This document shows positions 1-7,926 of a stretch of 64,000 bases of DNA, piece by piece. This DNA is from Leptolyngbya sp. BC1307 (lineage in GTDB: Bacteria > Cyanobacteriota > Cyanobacteriia > Phormidesmidales > Phormidesmidaceae). How positions within the stretch are numbered: position 1 is the stretch's first letter; each line of letters starts with the position of its first letter. The stretch spans positions 62,001-126,000 of the forward strand of contig NZ_NRTA01000007.1 in the NCBI RefSeq assembly GCF_002286735.1. Direction: 5' to 3'. A program made the position numbers and the translations under genes. Under the pieces are notes generated by a model. The model ran no database searches. It saw only the letters and a program-made list of their open reading frames with translations, and was not told where the DNA came from.

Positions 1-105
1 ATTGTTTTGCTGTCGTTATCAGCTAGTCGTGGCGTCATCTGATGGCTGGTTTTTCGAATAGAATGATGAGCGTTAGCAGAAATTGCAGAGCGGATGGGGT
101 AATTC

Positions 106-693
106 TTGCCAAAATATTCTCCTGAGCGGCCACAGATAGAGCCCTTGAGCAGACCTCAACTGCTAGCTGCAATGGCAGCAACCGCGCTGATCTTGCTGCT
201 AATTGCGCGCGTGTGGCTATTTTTTGAGCCGTTCCTTTTCCCGATCGCGCTGAATTGGCAGGATGCGAGCATTGGGGTTGGGTTGGGCTTAGGTATCTCG
301 GCGGTCAGTATGCTGGTTTATCGGCTGTGGCCTGCCTACCGTCAGAGCGCTGATTTCTATCTGTCGTTTGTCTTAGCGCCGCTATTGCCCACCGACTCTA
401 TCTGGGTAGGGCTCTTGCCGGGAATGAGTGAAGAGCTTTTGTTTCGCGGCGTTATGCTGCCTGCAATCGGACTAAATGCGACGGGGCTGGTGGTCTCTAG
501 TCTGTGTTTTGGCGTGCTGCATATGTCTAACCGGCAGCAATGGTCATATGCTATCTGGGCAACCCTGGTCGGTTTGATGTTGGGCGGCAGTGCGCTGGTG
601 ACGGGTAATCTGCTGGTGCCCATGGTGGCGCATATCGTGACTAATTTTATCTCTAGTTTTTTGTGGCAGATGTATCGGCGGCGGTCGATTTAG
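106..693 (+). CDS. CPBP family intramembrane glutamic protease
   Basis: Probable membrane-embedded protease of the CPBP (CAAX-processing/bacteriocin-processing) family, 195 aa. The family motifs are present in order: EExxxR (Glu109, Glu110, Arg114), FxxxH (Phe135, His139) and HxxxN (His176, Asn180). These are the residues expected to form the glutamic-protease active site inside the membrane. Hydrophobic segments near residues 20-40, 52-70, 86-103 and 125-175 fit the fold. The start used is TTG, and no better ATG lies nearby. It converges on the dusA operon. The C-terminal codons and stop lie inside a 13-bp tandem repeat. The substrate is unknown. Confidence 0.85.
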   Translation: MPKYSPERPQIEPLSRPQLLAAMAATALILLLIARVWLFFEPFLFPIALNWQDASIGVGLGLGISAVSMLVYRLWPAYRQSADFYLSFVLAPLLPTDSIWVGLLPGMSEELLFRGVMLPAIGLNATGLVVSSLCFGVLHMSNRQQWSYAIWATLVGLMLGGSALVTGNLLVPMVAHIVTNFISSFLWQMYRRRSI

Positions 694-736
694 TCAGTCG
701 ATTTAGCCAGTCGATTTAGCCAGTCGATTTAATCGG
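685..736. repeat. 13-bp tandem repeat, four copies, over a stop codon
   Basis: Four consecutive copies of tcgatttag(t/c)cag; the last is diverged (tcgatttaatcgg). The first copy contains the last sense codons and the TAG stop of the CPBP protease gene. Because 13 is not a multiple of 3, the TAG in successive copies falls in different frames. It is one of many short intergenic tandem repeats in this window. Confidence 0.9.
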
Positions 737-750
737 CAGCACCACTTTGC

Positions 751-1773
751 TTACAGCGCTACCGGACTAGCGTGATGATCAGCTGTTTGCTGACGTTGCA
801 AAACAACGGCGGCAGCTTCGGTCACTTGGTCGAGCGCTGCAGCAACGACCTCGGCCCCTGCTCCTGTCTGAGAGGCCCGCTCAGTAATGTAGCGCTTCCA
901 GATGCGGCTGCCGGGCCGACCGTGAAAGAGGTGCATCATATGGCGAGTGATGCTGTTGAGCTTGAGCCCCCGGCTGGTCCAGTGGTCGATGTAGGGCAGC
1001 ATGGCCTGCACAATCTGGTGGCGGGTCGGGGGTACGGTATCGTCGCCAAAAAATTCTCGGTCAGCATGAGCAAATAAGTAGGGATTGTCATAGGCGGCGC
1101 GACCCACCATCACAGCGTCTACGGAAGATAGCTGCGTTTTGACCTGCTCAAGGGTTTTAAAGCCACCATTGATTTCGATCTGTAGATGGGGAAAATCTTG
1201 CTTGAGGCGGTGAACATCGCTGTAGCGCAGTGGCGGTACGGTGCGGTTGTCTTTGGGGCTGAGCCCTTGCAGCCAGGCTTTGCGCGCGTGAACGCTAAAG
1301 CGCTGACACCCAGTTGCCGAGACCACGCTGACAAAATGGGCCATGTCTTCGTAGCGGTCAAGGTCGTCAATGCCGATGCGGTGCTTGACGCTGACGGGCA
1401 GTGGCGTAGCGGCCCTCATGGCGGCGATGCAGTCGGCGACGCGCTCGGGTTGGGCCATCAGGCAAGCGCCAAAGTTGCCGGTCTGGACGCGATCGCTTGG
1501 ACAGCCCACATTTAAGTTAATCTCGCTGTAGCCAAACTCTGAGGCGACCCGGGCGCAGTGAGCTAGCATCTGTGGGTCGTCACCACCGACCTGGAGCACC
1601 AGCGGGTTTTCATCAGCGGTGAAGCCCAACAGTTTCTCTGGGTCGCCGTGGCGGATGGCCATGCTGGTGACCATTTCTGTATAGAGCAGCGTGCGCCGCG
1701 TGATCTGCCGCATGAAATAGCGATAGTGGCGGTCGGTGCGATCCATCATGGGCGCGATACTCAGCGGCAGCAT
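751..1773 (-). CDS. dusA: tRNA-dihydrouridine(20/20a) synthase DusA
   Basis: FMN- and NADPH-dependent reduction of uridine to dihydrouridine at positions 20/20a in the tRNA D-loop. The 340-aa length is normal for DusA. It begins with the family signature APMMDRTDRHYRYF, has the FMN-site GCPS segment (residues 90-93), and has the catalytic Cys104 in FGACL. It continues with KHRIG, SVHARKAWLQGLSP (typical of DusA rather than DusB/C) and the phosphate-binding INGG and MVGRAAY segments. It starts 15 bp after the stop of the NFACT gene on the same strand, so the two are probably co-transcribed. Both act on tRNA or translation. Confidence 0.93.
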   Translation of the reverse strand: MLPLSIAPMMDRTDRHYRYFMRQITRRTLLYTEMVTSMAIRHGDPEKLLGFTADENPLVLQVGGDDPQMLAHCARVASEFGYSEINLNVGCPSDRVQTGNFGACLMAQPERVADCIAAMRAATPLPVSVKHRIGIDDLDRYEDMAHFVSVVSATGCQRFSVHARKAWLQGLSPKDNRTVPPLRYSDVHRLKQDFPHLQIEINGGFKTLEQVKTQLSSVDAVMVGRAAYDNPYLFAHADREFFGDDTVPPTRHQIVQAMLPYIDHWTSRGLKLNSITRHMMHLFHGRPGSRIWKRYITERASQTGAGAEVVAAALDQVTEAAAVVLQRQQTADHHASPVAL

Positions 1774-1788
1774 CGTTGTTTTCTCCTG

Positions 1789-3594
1789 CTAAAGGCGGTC
1801 GGACGAACTATTAGTTGAGCTATCTACAGCGTCTATGAAAGCGAGTGCCCGCTGCGGCTGGCCCCATAGCACTCGCTCATGCTTGTAAATCACCATACCG
1901 GGCAGGGCTCCTTTGGGCTTATATACATTTTTGGGCTCGGTGTAGACAACGGGTACTTGATCAGACTGCCGCGCCCGGCTGTAATAGGCTGCCAGACTAG
2001 CGGCCAACTGCAAGGTCTCGTCGCCTGGCACGGTGCCCGCATCGAGCCGCAGGAGTACATGGCTACCTGGAATCTCTTGGGCATGCAGCCAAAGGTCATA
2101 ATCGCTGGCCTGCTTAAAGGTGAGCTGTTCGTTTTGATGGTTGTTACGGCCAATCAGCAGCTCGAAGCCTTGGGGCGTGGTGTAGCGGCGAAATCCGGAT
2201 AGGTCTTGCTCCTGGCTACGGCCAGATTTGCCAGCGCGGTTGCCTGACTGATAGCCGGTGGCGTCTCGCAGGTAGGTCTGGGCGATCAGCTCGGTGCGAA
2301 CTTCTTCGAGCGATCGCAAATCAGCCTCCGTCCTATAGGCGGGCACCTGCAGTAGACTATCTTCGACCTGTTCTAGATAGTGAATTTCGGCTTTGACCGC
2401 TGTCAGTAGGGGCATAACGGCGGCGCGCGATCGCTTCAGCTTTTGGTGCCGCTTGTAGAGTCCCTGCGCATTCTGTACGGCGTTTTTTTCAGGATTGAGC
2501 GTGAGTTTTACCGGTTCACCGGTTTCAAAGTCTGCCAGCTCAATTTGCGTCATACCTGGCTGCCACTGATGCAGATGGGCCATGAGTAAGTCAGCCTGTT
2601 GGCGGTACTGCTCAGCTTGGTCAGACTGCTGCAAGCGCTGGGCGAAGGTATCGGCCTTACGACGCAGCTTAGCTAGCAGCGTTTTGAGCCGCTGACTGAG
2701 CTGGTGATGGAGGCGGCGAAACTCCTCCTGGTTAAACTGATGCTGGTAATACTCATCCAGCAGAGTTTGCACGCTAGCGGCTGGTTTCGCGATGCCAATA
2801 CCCAGAACGGTATAGCCTCCCGCCGTTTGATCTAGCCAACCTGGGGTGAAGCTTTCTGTTGCCAAGCAGTGCAGCCAACTGCGCCAGCTTTCAAACAGCC
2901 TGTGCCAGTCGGCATCGGTCAAATCGCTAGTGGTCACGTCAGCCGGTAGCTCGGCAGCTAGTATGAGCTGACTGGCCACGGATGAACTCACGCCGCTGTA
3001 GGCTTTGACCACCATTTTTTTCAGCTTGCCAGGAATCAACGCGATGCGATCGCGCCAATCTGCAATCCCTTCATCCAGTGCTGGCAGCTTTCCTCGAATA
3101 GCGGGCGGCGGCGCGTAAGGCTGTCCCGTTTGGATCGGGCGCACGCTTGACTGCTGCTCGCTTACCTGATGAGCCGCAGTGACAATTTGGCCAGCTGCGG
3201 TCGTCAAAATCACATTGCTGTATTTGCCCATGACTTCTACATAGAGATGCCAGAGTGCCGGTTCATCGGGGCGGCGGGCAAACTGTAAGTCAAGCACTCT
3301 CTCCCAGGGCGATAGGGGAACTATGCCGGTCAGGGCCAGGCCGCCGAGCTGATGCTTAAGCTGCTGGGAAAAGGTAAACGTGTCGGGTTGCTTGGGCGGG
3401 GGCGCAGCCATATGCATCCGCGCTGCCTGCGGGTGCCAGGAAACCGCTAGCCAGCCCCGCTCTTCAAGCGTGCGCAGGGCAATAAATAGGGTGTAGCGAT
3501 CGCGCTGGTAGACCTGTTCACAGCGGGCCGGTAGCCAGTGCGATCGCAAATCGGCACTCACTGCCATCAAAGTCGTAAAATCGACCGGTTGCAC
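1789..3594 (-). CDS. NFACT/Rqc2 family protein (RqcH-like ribosome quality control factor)
   Basis: 601-aa NFACT protein (FbpA/Rqc2/RqcH family). The N-terminal NFACT-N domain occupies about residues 1-270 and includes the basic WERVLDLQF stretch, where RqcH-type proteins keep an acidic-Arg pair. A long charged coiled coil follows at about 280-440. The C-terminal NFACT-R domain has the hallmark LWLHAQEIPGSHVLLR. Bacterial RqcH binds obstructed 50S subunits and recruits tRNA-Ala to add Ala tails. The older name, fibronectin-binding protein, is unlikely to describe a role in a cyanobacterium. It is the first gene of a likely operon with dusA. That it works as RqcH is inferred from domain order. 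Confidence 0.88.
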   Translation of the reverse strand: MQPVDFTTLMAVSADLRSHWLPARCEQVYQRDRYTLFIALRTLEERGWLAVSWHPQAARMHMAAPPPKQPDTFTFSQQLKHQLGGLALTGIVPLSPWERVLDLQFARRPDEPALWHLYVEVMGKYSNVILTTAAGQIVTAAHQVSEQQSSVRPIQTGQPYAPPPAIRGKLPALDEGIADWRDRIALIPGKLKKMVVKAYSGVSSSVASQLILAAELPADVTTSDLTDADWHRLFESWRSWLHCLATESFTPGWLDQTAGGYTVLGIGIAKPAASVQTLLDEYYQHQFNQEEFRRLHHQLSQRLKTLLAKLRRKADTFAQRLQQSDQAEQYRQQADLLMAHLHQWQPGMTQIELADFETGEPVKLTLNPEKNAVQNAQGLYKRHQKLKRSRAAVMPLLTAVKAEIHYLEQVEDSLLQVPAYRTEADLRSLEEVRTELIAQTYLRDATGYQSGNRAGKSGRSQEQDLSGFRRYTTPQGFELLIGRNNHQNEQLTFKQASDYDLWLHAQEIPGSHVLLRLDAGTVPGDETLQLAASLAAYYSRARQSDQVPVVYTEPKNVYKPKGALPGMVIYKHERVLWGQPQRALAFIDAVDSSTNSSSDRL

Positions 3595-4017
3595 AGAAAA
3601 CCTCTCGAAGCAAAACTATTTGGAACTCAAGCTAAAACAAGAAAAGTTAGGTTAGAGTAACTAACGGATAAAAATTAGAAATTCCTGCAGGAAATTATCT
3701 AGCTCAGGGTATGAATTATCACTTCTTTAGACTGAAAATGACATCTGTTTAAAACATCACACAACTGTTCTTTTTTCGCTAACATTAGAAAGCCTAACCA
3801 TTGACTTAGTTTGGTACGTTATATTCCTACCGCTAGTCAATTTTTAAAGGGCCAATTTGAATCACTCTGCTTTTGATTTGCTGTACTCGAAGCGTGCAAG
3901 TTTAAAAGATAGGGCTCAAAGAACACTGACAGATCTTTCCTTGCCAGTTTTTCCTTGAGAGAGACTGTTAAACAAGTCCTCTTAGACTTACCTTACTTTA
4001 ACTGTAGTTCAATAGAC
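3595..4017. other. Divergent intergenic region between NFACT gene and remA-like gene
   Basis: AT-rich 423 bp separating divergent genes, so it must hold both promoters. A perfect 12-bp palindrome (TTCCTGCAGGAA) sits at 3682-3693. A TTGACT at about 3802 is followed by TATATT at a spacing too short for a standard promoter, so I make no promoter call. I see no RNA gene or additional ORF. Confidence 0.5.
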
Positions 4018-4305
4018 ATGAAGCTTATTAATATCGGATTTGGAAACATCGTTTCTGCAAACCGAGTCGTTGCCATTGTGAGTCCTGAGTCTGCCCCGAT
4101 CAAGCGCATCATTTCGGAAGCGCGCGATCGCGGCCAGCTAGTTGATGCCACCTATGGTCGGCGGACTCGGGCCGTGATGATTACCGACTCAGGACATGTC
4201 GTGCTCTCGGCCATTCAGCCAGAAACGGTTGCCCATCGCTTTGTCGTTCAAAAAGATGGCGCAAGCAAAGACGTTGCCGTCAAAGATCCTATCAACGGCC
4301 ATTAA
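4018..4305 (+). CDS. remA: DUF370 / RemA-like regulatory protein
   Basis: 95-aa protein of the DUF370 (RemA/YlzA) family. The ATG at 4018 is chosen because the family always begins [10 protein letters not shown]; the frame stays open upstream to a TTG at 3955, which would add unrelated residues. The body has [14 protein letters not shown], the basic GRRTRAV segment and the [12 protein letters not shown] ending typical of the family. In Bacillus RemA is a DNA-binding activator of matrix genes; in cyanobacteria its role is not settled. In many genomes it sits next to guanylate kinase, but gmk is not adjacent here. The last ~15 residues are variable and polar. Confidence 0.87.
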   Translation: MKLINIGFGNIVSANRVVAIVSPESAPIKRIISEARDRGQLVDATYGRRTRAVMITDSGHVVLSAIQPETVAHRFVVQKDGASKDVAVKDPINGH

Positions 4306-4456
4306 ACGACGATTAGAGATATCAGGCAAAAGCCCAGCTAAAGTACTCGTCAAAAGATTTGATAGCCCGTTATGGAGATAGTCCATGACGGGCTCTTAAC
4401 GCTATGGTGAAAGCAGACGCGCCGTATGGCTCAGCCCCATCTAACCCAATCTCTGC

Positions 4457-4888
4457 ATGACAGCCTCCTCTCGCCCCGCTCAGCTCGACAAACTCGTCAA
4501 AAGATTTGCCCGCATCAGCGAGCCCAAGCGTCGCTACGAGCAGCTGCTGTGGTACGCCAAACGGCTCGATGCCTTTCCGGATGAAGATAAAACAGCTGAA
4601 AATAAAGTGCCGGGCTGCGTCTCTCAGGTTTACATCACCGCTAGCCTAGATGACGGCAAAGTCGCCTATAAGGGCGATTCTGATGCCCAAATTACCAAAG
4701 GTTTGCTGGCAATGCTGATCGAAGCTCTCAGCGGGCTCTCACCCGCAGAGATTCTTCAGCTTACGCCTGACTTTATCAAAGAGACTCAGCTAGACGTAAG
4801 CTTGACGCCGTCGCGGGCCAACGGATTTTACAACATCTTCAAAACGATGCAGAAGAAGGTGCTGCTGCTAGCCGGTGAGATGACCTAA
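4457..4888 (+). CDS. sufE: SufE family cysteine-desulfurase sulfur acceptor
   Basis: 143-aa SufE-like protein, which accepts persulfide sulfur from the cysteine desulfurase SufS and passes it to the Fe-S scaffold. The conserved active-site Cys lies in VPGCVSQVY (about residue 54). Other family features are KRYEQLLWYAKRL near the N-terminus and SRANGFYNIFKTMQKK near the C-terminus. It stands alone, 151 bp after remA and convergent with a PLP decarboxylase 20 bp away. The other suf genes are not in the window, as is usual for cyanobacterial sufE. Confidence 0.93.
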   Translation: MTASSRPAQLDKLVKRFARISEPKRRYEQLLWYAKRLDAFPDEDKTAENKVPGCVSQVYITASLDDGKVAYKGDSDAQITKGLLAMLIEALSGLSPAEILQLTPDFIKETQLDVSLTPSRANGFYNIFKTMQKKVLLLAGEMT

Positions 4889-4908
4889 GGAAGTAGCTCA
4901 GACCTCAT

Positions 4909-6369
4909 TCAGCCGGTATTGTCAGCAATGAACCGGTCAATCTTGGCAAACAGCTGCTCAATCGTCTCGCAACAGGTGTAAGGATTTAACAATACGGCTT
5001 TGAGCCAGCGCTGGCGGCGGTAAGTGGGCAGTGAGAGAAACACCGCAGTGCGGTCTGGAGGTGATAACAGGTAACGCTGTAGCTGGGCGTTAAGCGCATC
5101 CCAGTGGCTAGGGTCAATCTGGTCGGGGGCGAGCCGAAAGCACACAAGATTCATCTCTGGCTGGCTCGCGAGCTGAAGCTCAGGCCGCGCCTGCACAGCA
5201 CGGCCGAACTGCTCCGTCAGCTGATAGCTATGGCGAATAATATCAGCGTAGCCAGCAGCGCCCAAATGCTGAAGAGACAGCCACAGCTTCAAAATATCTG
5301 GGTGGCGGGTGCCTTGGATGGTGAGTTCGCCCAGATTAGGCCACTGGCTGTCGTCGCTCATGTAGGGAGCCGGAATGCGAAAAGAGCGCTTGAGTACCCC
5401 AAAGTCTTTGAACAGCAGCGTGGCACAGGTTTTGGTGATGTAGAGCCATTTTTGCGGGTTGAAGGTGACCGAATCGGCCTGGTCAATGCCAGTTAGCTGC
5501 GATCGCTGCTCGGGCGAAAAGATCACCGCGCCGCCATAGGCCGCATCGACATGAAACCAGAGGCGGTGGGCTTGGGCCAAGCGGGCCATGTCTTCAATCG
5601 GGTCGATATTACCTGTGACGGTTGTACCGGCGGTTGCTACTAGGGCAAAGGGCTGCTGCCCGGACTGCTGTGCCTGGGAAATTTTGTCTGACAGATCTTG
5701 CAAATCAATTTGAGAATTGGCGTTGGTGCGAACGGCGATCGCAGCCTCTGCCCCTAATCCCATTACCATTGCCGCCTTTTGCAAGGACGTATGAGCGGCC
5801 TCTGAGACAAAAAAGACCGGCTGTCGCTCGATGCCAACCACCCCGGTTTTGACCGCGTCAAACGCCAGATTGCGAGCTACCGTCAGCGCCTGCAAATTGG
5901 CCAGGCTGCCACCGCTGACCATCACCCCACCTGCTGCTGGGCCCAGGCCAAACCGGGCCGCGATTTGCTGCAGCACTAATACTTCTAGCCGCGAGAAGAC
6001 AGGCGACATCTCCACGCTGAGCATGTTGTTATTTAAGGCGGCAGCTAGCAGATCGCCAATCACCGACATCGTCGTCGGGATTGAGTCCATATGGCCGATA
6101 TAGCCAGGATGGGCCGCGTTCATTGCCTGGTGCAGATGCGATCGCATTTGCCCTAGCAGCACCTCTATCTCAACGGGCTGCTGCGGAATTTGCGCCCACT
6201 GCGCTAGCTGGTCTGTGGCGATCGGGTCGGGTAGGGGCGATCGCGCGATCGCCCCGGTCATTTCATCGACTAAGAGCGTCACCACCTGATGCAGCAGTGC
6301 CTCAACCTCAGCGCGATTGCCGCCAGTCGGATCGATAAAAGCGGTGTCCGGCAGGATACTCACAGGCAT
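4909..6369 (-). CDS. PLP-dependent group II decarboxylase (aspartate/diaminobutyrate decarboxylase-like)
   Basis: 486-aa fold-type I pyridoxal-phosphate decarboxylase of group II (glutamate/aromatic amino acid/diaminobutyrate decarboxylase superfamily). It shows the N-terminal PGYIGHMDS motif, the glycine-rich GGVMVSGGSLANLQ cofactor segment, TAGTTVTGNIDPI, the Asp-containing FHVDAAYGG, and the PLP lysine in FNPQKW. The substrate cannot be read from sequence; candidates are L-aspartate, 2,4-diaminobutyrate or an aromatic amino acid. Its start lies 56 bp after the stop of cysH on the same strand, so read-through from cysH is possible. There is no obvious pathway partner. Confidence 0.85.
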   Translation of the reverse strand: MPVSILPDTAFIDPTGGNRAEVEALLHQVVTLLVDEMTGAIARSPLPDPIATDQLAQWAQIPQQPVEIEVLLGQMRSHLHQAMNAAHPGYIGHMDSIPTTMSVIGDLLAAALNNNMLSVEMSPVFSRLEVLVLQQIAARFGLGPAAGGVMVSGGSLANLQALTVARNLAFDAVKTGVVGIERQPVFFVSEAAHTSLQKAAMVMGLGAEAAIAVRTNANSQIDLQDLSDKISQAQQSGQQPFALVATAGTTVTGNIDPIEDMARLAQAHRLWFHVDAAYGGAVIFSPEQRSQLTGIDQADSVTFNPQKWLYITKTCATLLFKDFGVLKRSFRIPAPYMSDDSQWPNLGELTIQGTRHPDILKLWLSLQHLGAAGYADIIRHSYQLTEQFGRAVQARPELQLASQPEMNLVCFRLAPDQIDPSHWDALNAQLQRYLLSPPDRTAVFLSLPTYRRQRWLKAVLLNPYTCCETIEQLFAKIDRFIADNTG

Positions 6370-6425
6370 GCCACGACTGGGAAGGCAGCTAAATTGCTAG
6401 CGATCATTTTCTTCACGGAGCGGCG

Positions 6426-7202
6426 CTACCAATGAATTCCACATTCGGTTTTTTCGGTGCCCCGCCAGCGGCCTGCCCGCTCTTCTTCTCCGGCGGCAGT
6501 GGGCGTCGTCAGAGGCTGATCGCCAATGCTGGTATAGCCCTGGTCGTAAAGCGGGTTGTAGAGCACGTCATGCTCAAAGGTATAGTCCCAAATTTGCTGA
6601 TTGCTCCAGTGTGCTAGCGGATTGATCTTTAGCCGCCCGGCGGCGTCCCATTCAAAAACAGGCAGATTCTGGCGGGTGTCAGACTGGTCGCGACGACGGC
6701 CCGTGATCCAGGCTTTGATCTGGAGTTCGTCTAGCGATCGCTGCAAAGGCTCTACCTTCGTAATGTCATAAAAACTATCAACATCGCGCTCCCAGAGCCG
6801 GTCACCATAGCGCCTGGCAAAGGCTTCACGACTGCTGATGCCCAGTGCCCGGTAGGTATGCAGATCTAAGTTGTAAATGGCTTGGGCCTGACGAGCGGTT
6901 TCTAACGTTTCGGGGAACAGGTGAAACGTATCTAGAAAAATTACCGGCACCGGCTGGGCCAACTCTTTGTAGAGCATGTGAGTGACGGCCAGCATACTAA
7001 ACGAGGTGGTCTGCGCTAATCCTTGAGGAATGTGGTGAACGCACCAGGCTAAAATTTCTTGAGGCGTGGCCTGCTCAAACTGCTGATTAAGCGCGTCTAG
7101 ATCGAACTGTGCCATCAGCGGGTCGCTGGAGCCATTGGTTTGTTTGCCCTCAACCTGTTTGGTCAAAGCCGTGACTGTTGGGGCTTCCATGCACTGGACC
7201 AT
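6426..7202 (-). CDS. cysH: Phosphoadenylyl-sulfate (PAPS) reductase
   Basis: Assimilatory sulfate reduction: PAPS to sulfite, using thioredoxin or glutaredoxin electrons. It contains the PP-loop region TTSFSMLAVTHML, PVIFLDTFHLFPET, the substrate-binding WITGRRRDQSDTRQNLP and the catalytic C-terminal KTECGIHW. The paired cysteines that bind [4Fe-4S] in APS reductases are absent, so this is the thioredoxin-dependent PAPS type. The start is uncertain: ATG at 7202 is used, 7190 or 7115 also fit, and the frame stays open to 7373. No start has a convincing ribosome site. The divergent neighbour is a glutaredoxin-like protein, a sensible redox partner though not proven. Confidence 0.9.
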   Translation of the reverse strand: MVQCMEAPTVTALTKQVEGKQTNGSSDPLMAQFDLDALNQQFEQATPQEILAWCVHHIPQGLAQTTSFSMLAVTHMLYKELAQPVPVIFLDTFHLFPETLETARQAQAIYNLDLHTYRALGISSREAFARRYGDRLWERDVDSFYDITKVEPLQRSLDELQIKAWITGRRRDQSDTRQNLPVFEWDAAGRLKINPLAHWSNQQIWDYTFEHDVLYNPLYDQGYTSIGDQPLTTPTAAGEEERAGRWRGTEKTECGIHW

Positions 7203-7469
7203 AGTAGTTGCCGGATAATAGGCCGGAGATACTGACTGAGAAGGGGTACGGGAAAGCGTTTGTGTCGGTGACGGATGGCTTGAAAAGACCATCGCTCTCA
7301 AGTACATTGACAATCCTACTCCATAAAGACCCCTATTCCGACCGGGATACCGGCCATTAAAAAGTCCAGGCAACCGAACTTTTTGATGAAAGCGTCATGA
7401 CGAGCTGATTTGCCGGGTCTTTTCGCCAAAATTCAGTTAACTATATATCTACCTAGAGCCACATATCTG

Positions 7470-7733
7470 ATGAAAACGCTCATTTTATACAGCAAGCCCG
7501 GTTGTCATTTGTGTGAAGGCTTGCAGGAGAAGCTGGAGACGCTGCCTATTCAGCTGGAAGTGCGCGATATCACTCAAAACCAACAGTGGTTCCAGAAGTA
7601 TCAGTACGAAGTACCGGTGCTCACTCAGCTAGTCGATGTGGCAGAACAGCCCCTACCGCGCCCATCGCCTCGCGCCTCTGCTGAGCAGGTGGCACGAATG
7701 ATACAGACACATATAGGCCCCTTTGAGGCATAA
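7470..7733 (+). CDS. Glutaredoxin family protein (DUF836-type)
   Basis: 87-aa small thioredoxin-fold protein. The start at ATG 7470 gives MKTLILYSKPGCHLCEGL, placing the CxxC redox motif (Cys-His-Leu-Cys) directly after the first beta strand as in glutaredoxin/NrdH-like proteins. The cis-Pro segment is YEVPVLT. The frame remains open upstream to a GTG- or TTG-type codon at 7410, but that extension is not family-like. It diverges from cysH and could supply electrons to it; that link is inferred from position only. Confidence 0.88.
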   Translation: MKTLILYSKPGCHLCEGLQEKLETLPIQLEVRDITQNQQWFQKYQYEVPVLTQLVDVAEQPLPRPSPRASAEQVARMIQTHIGPFEA

Positions 7734-7803
7734 TCTCAGCCAGCGCTGACGACAGTCGTCTGCGCGGATCTGTAGGCGTGTCTAAACTTGGCTGTCTGTG
7801 AGA

Positions 7804-7887
7804 TATCTAACTCTGGGCTATCTAACTCTGGGCTATCTAACTCTGGGCTATCTAACTCTGGGCTATCTAACTCTGGGCTATCTAACT
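7804..7887. repeat. 15-bp tandem repeat, five full copies plus a partial
   Basis: Five perfect copies of tatctaactctgggc and a partial sixth, followed by degenerate taactta runs up to the murE ribosome site. It lies between the glutaredoxin-like gene (stop at 7733) and murE (start at 7927), so it is probably in the murE leader. Perfect identity implies recent expansion. Confidence 0.95.
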
Positions 7888-7926
7888 TAACTTAAGCTGT
7901 CTAACTTATCAGCGAAGGGGAGAACC

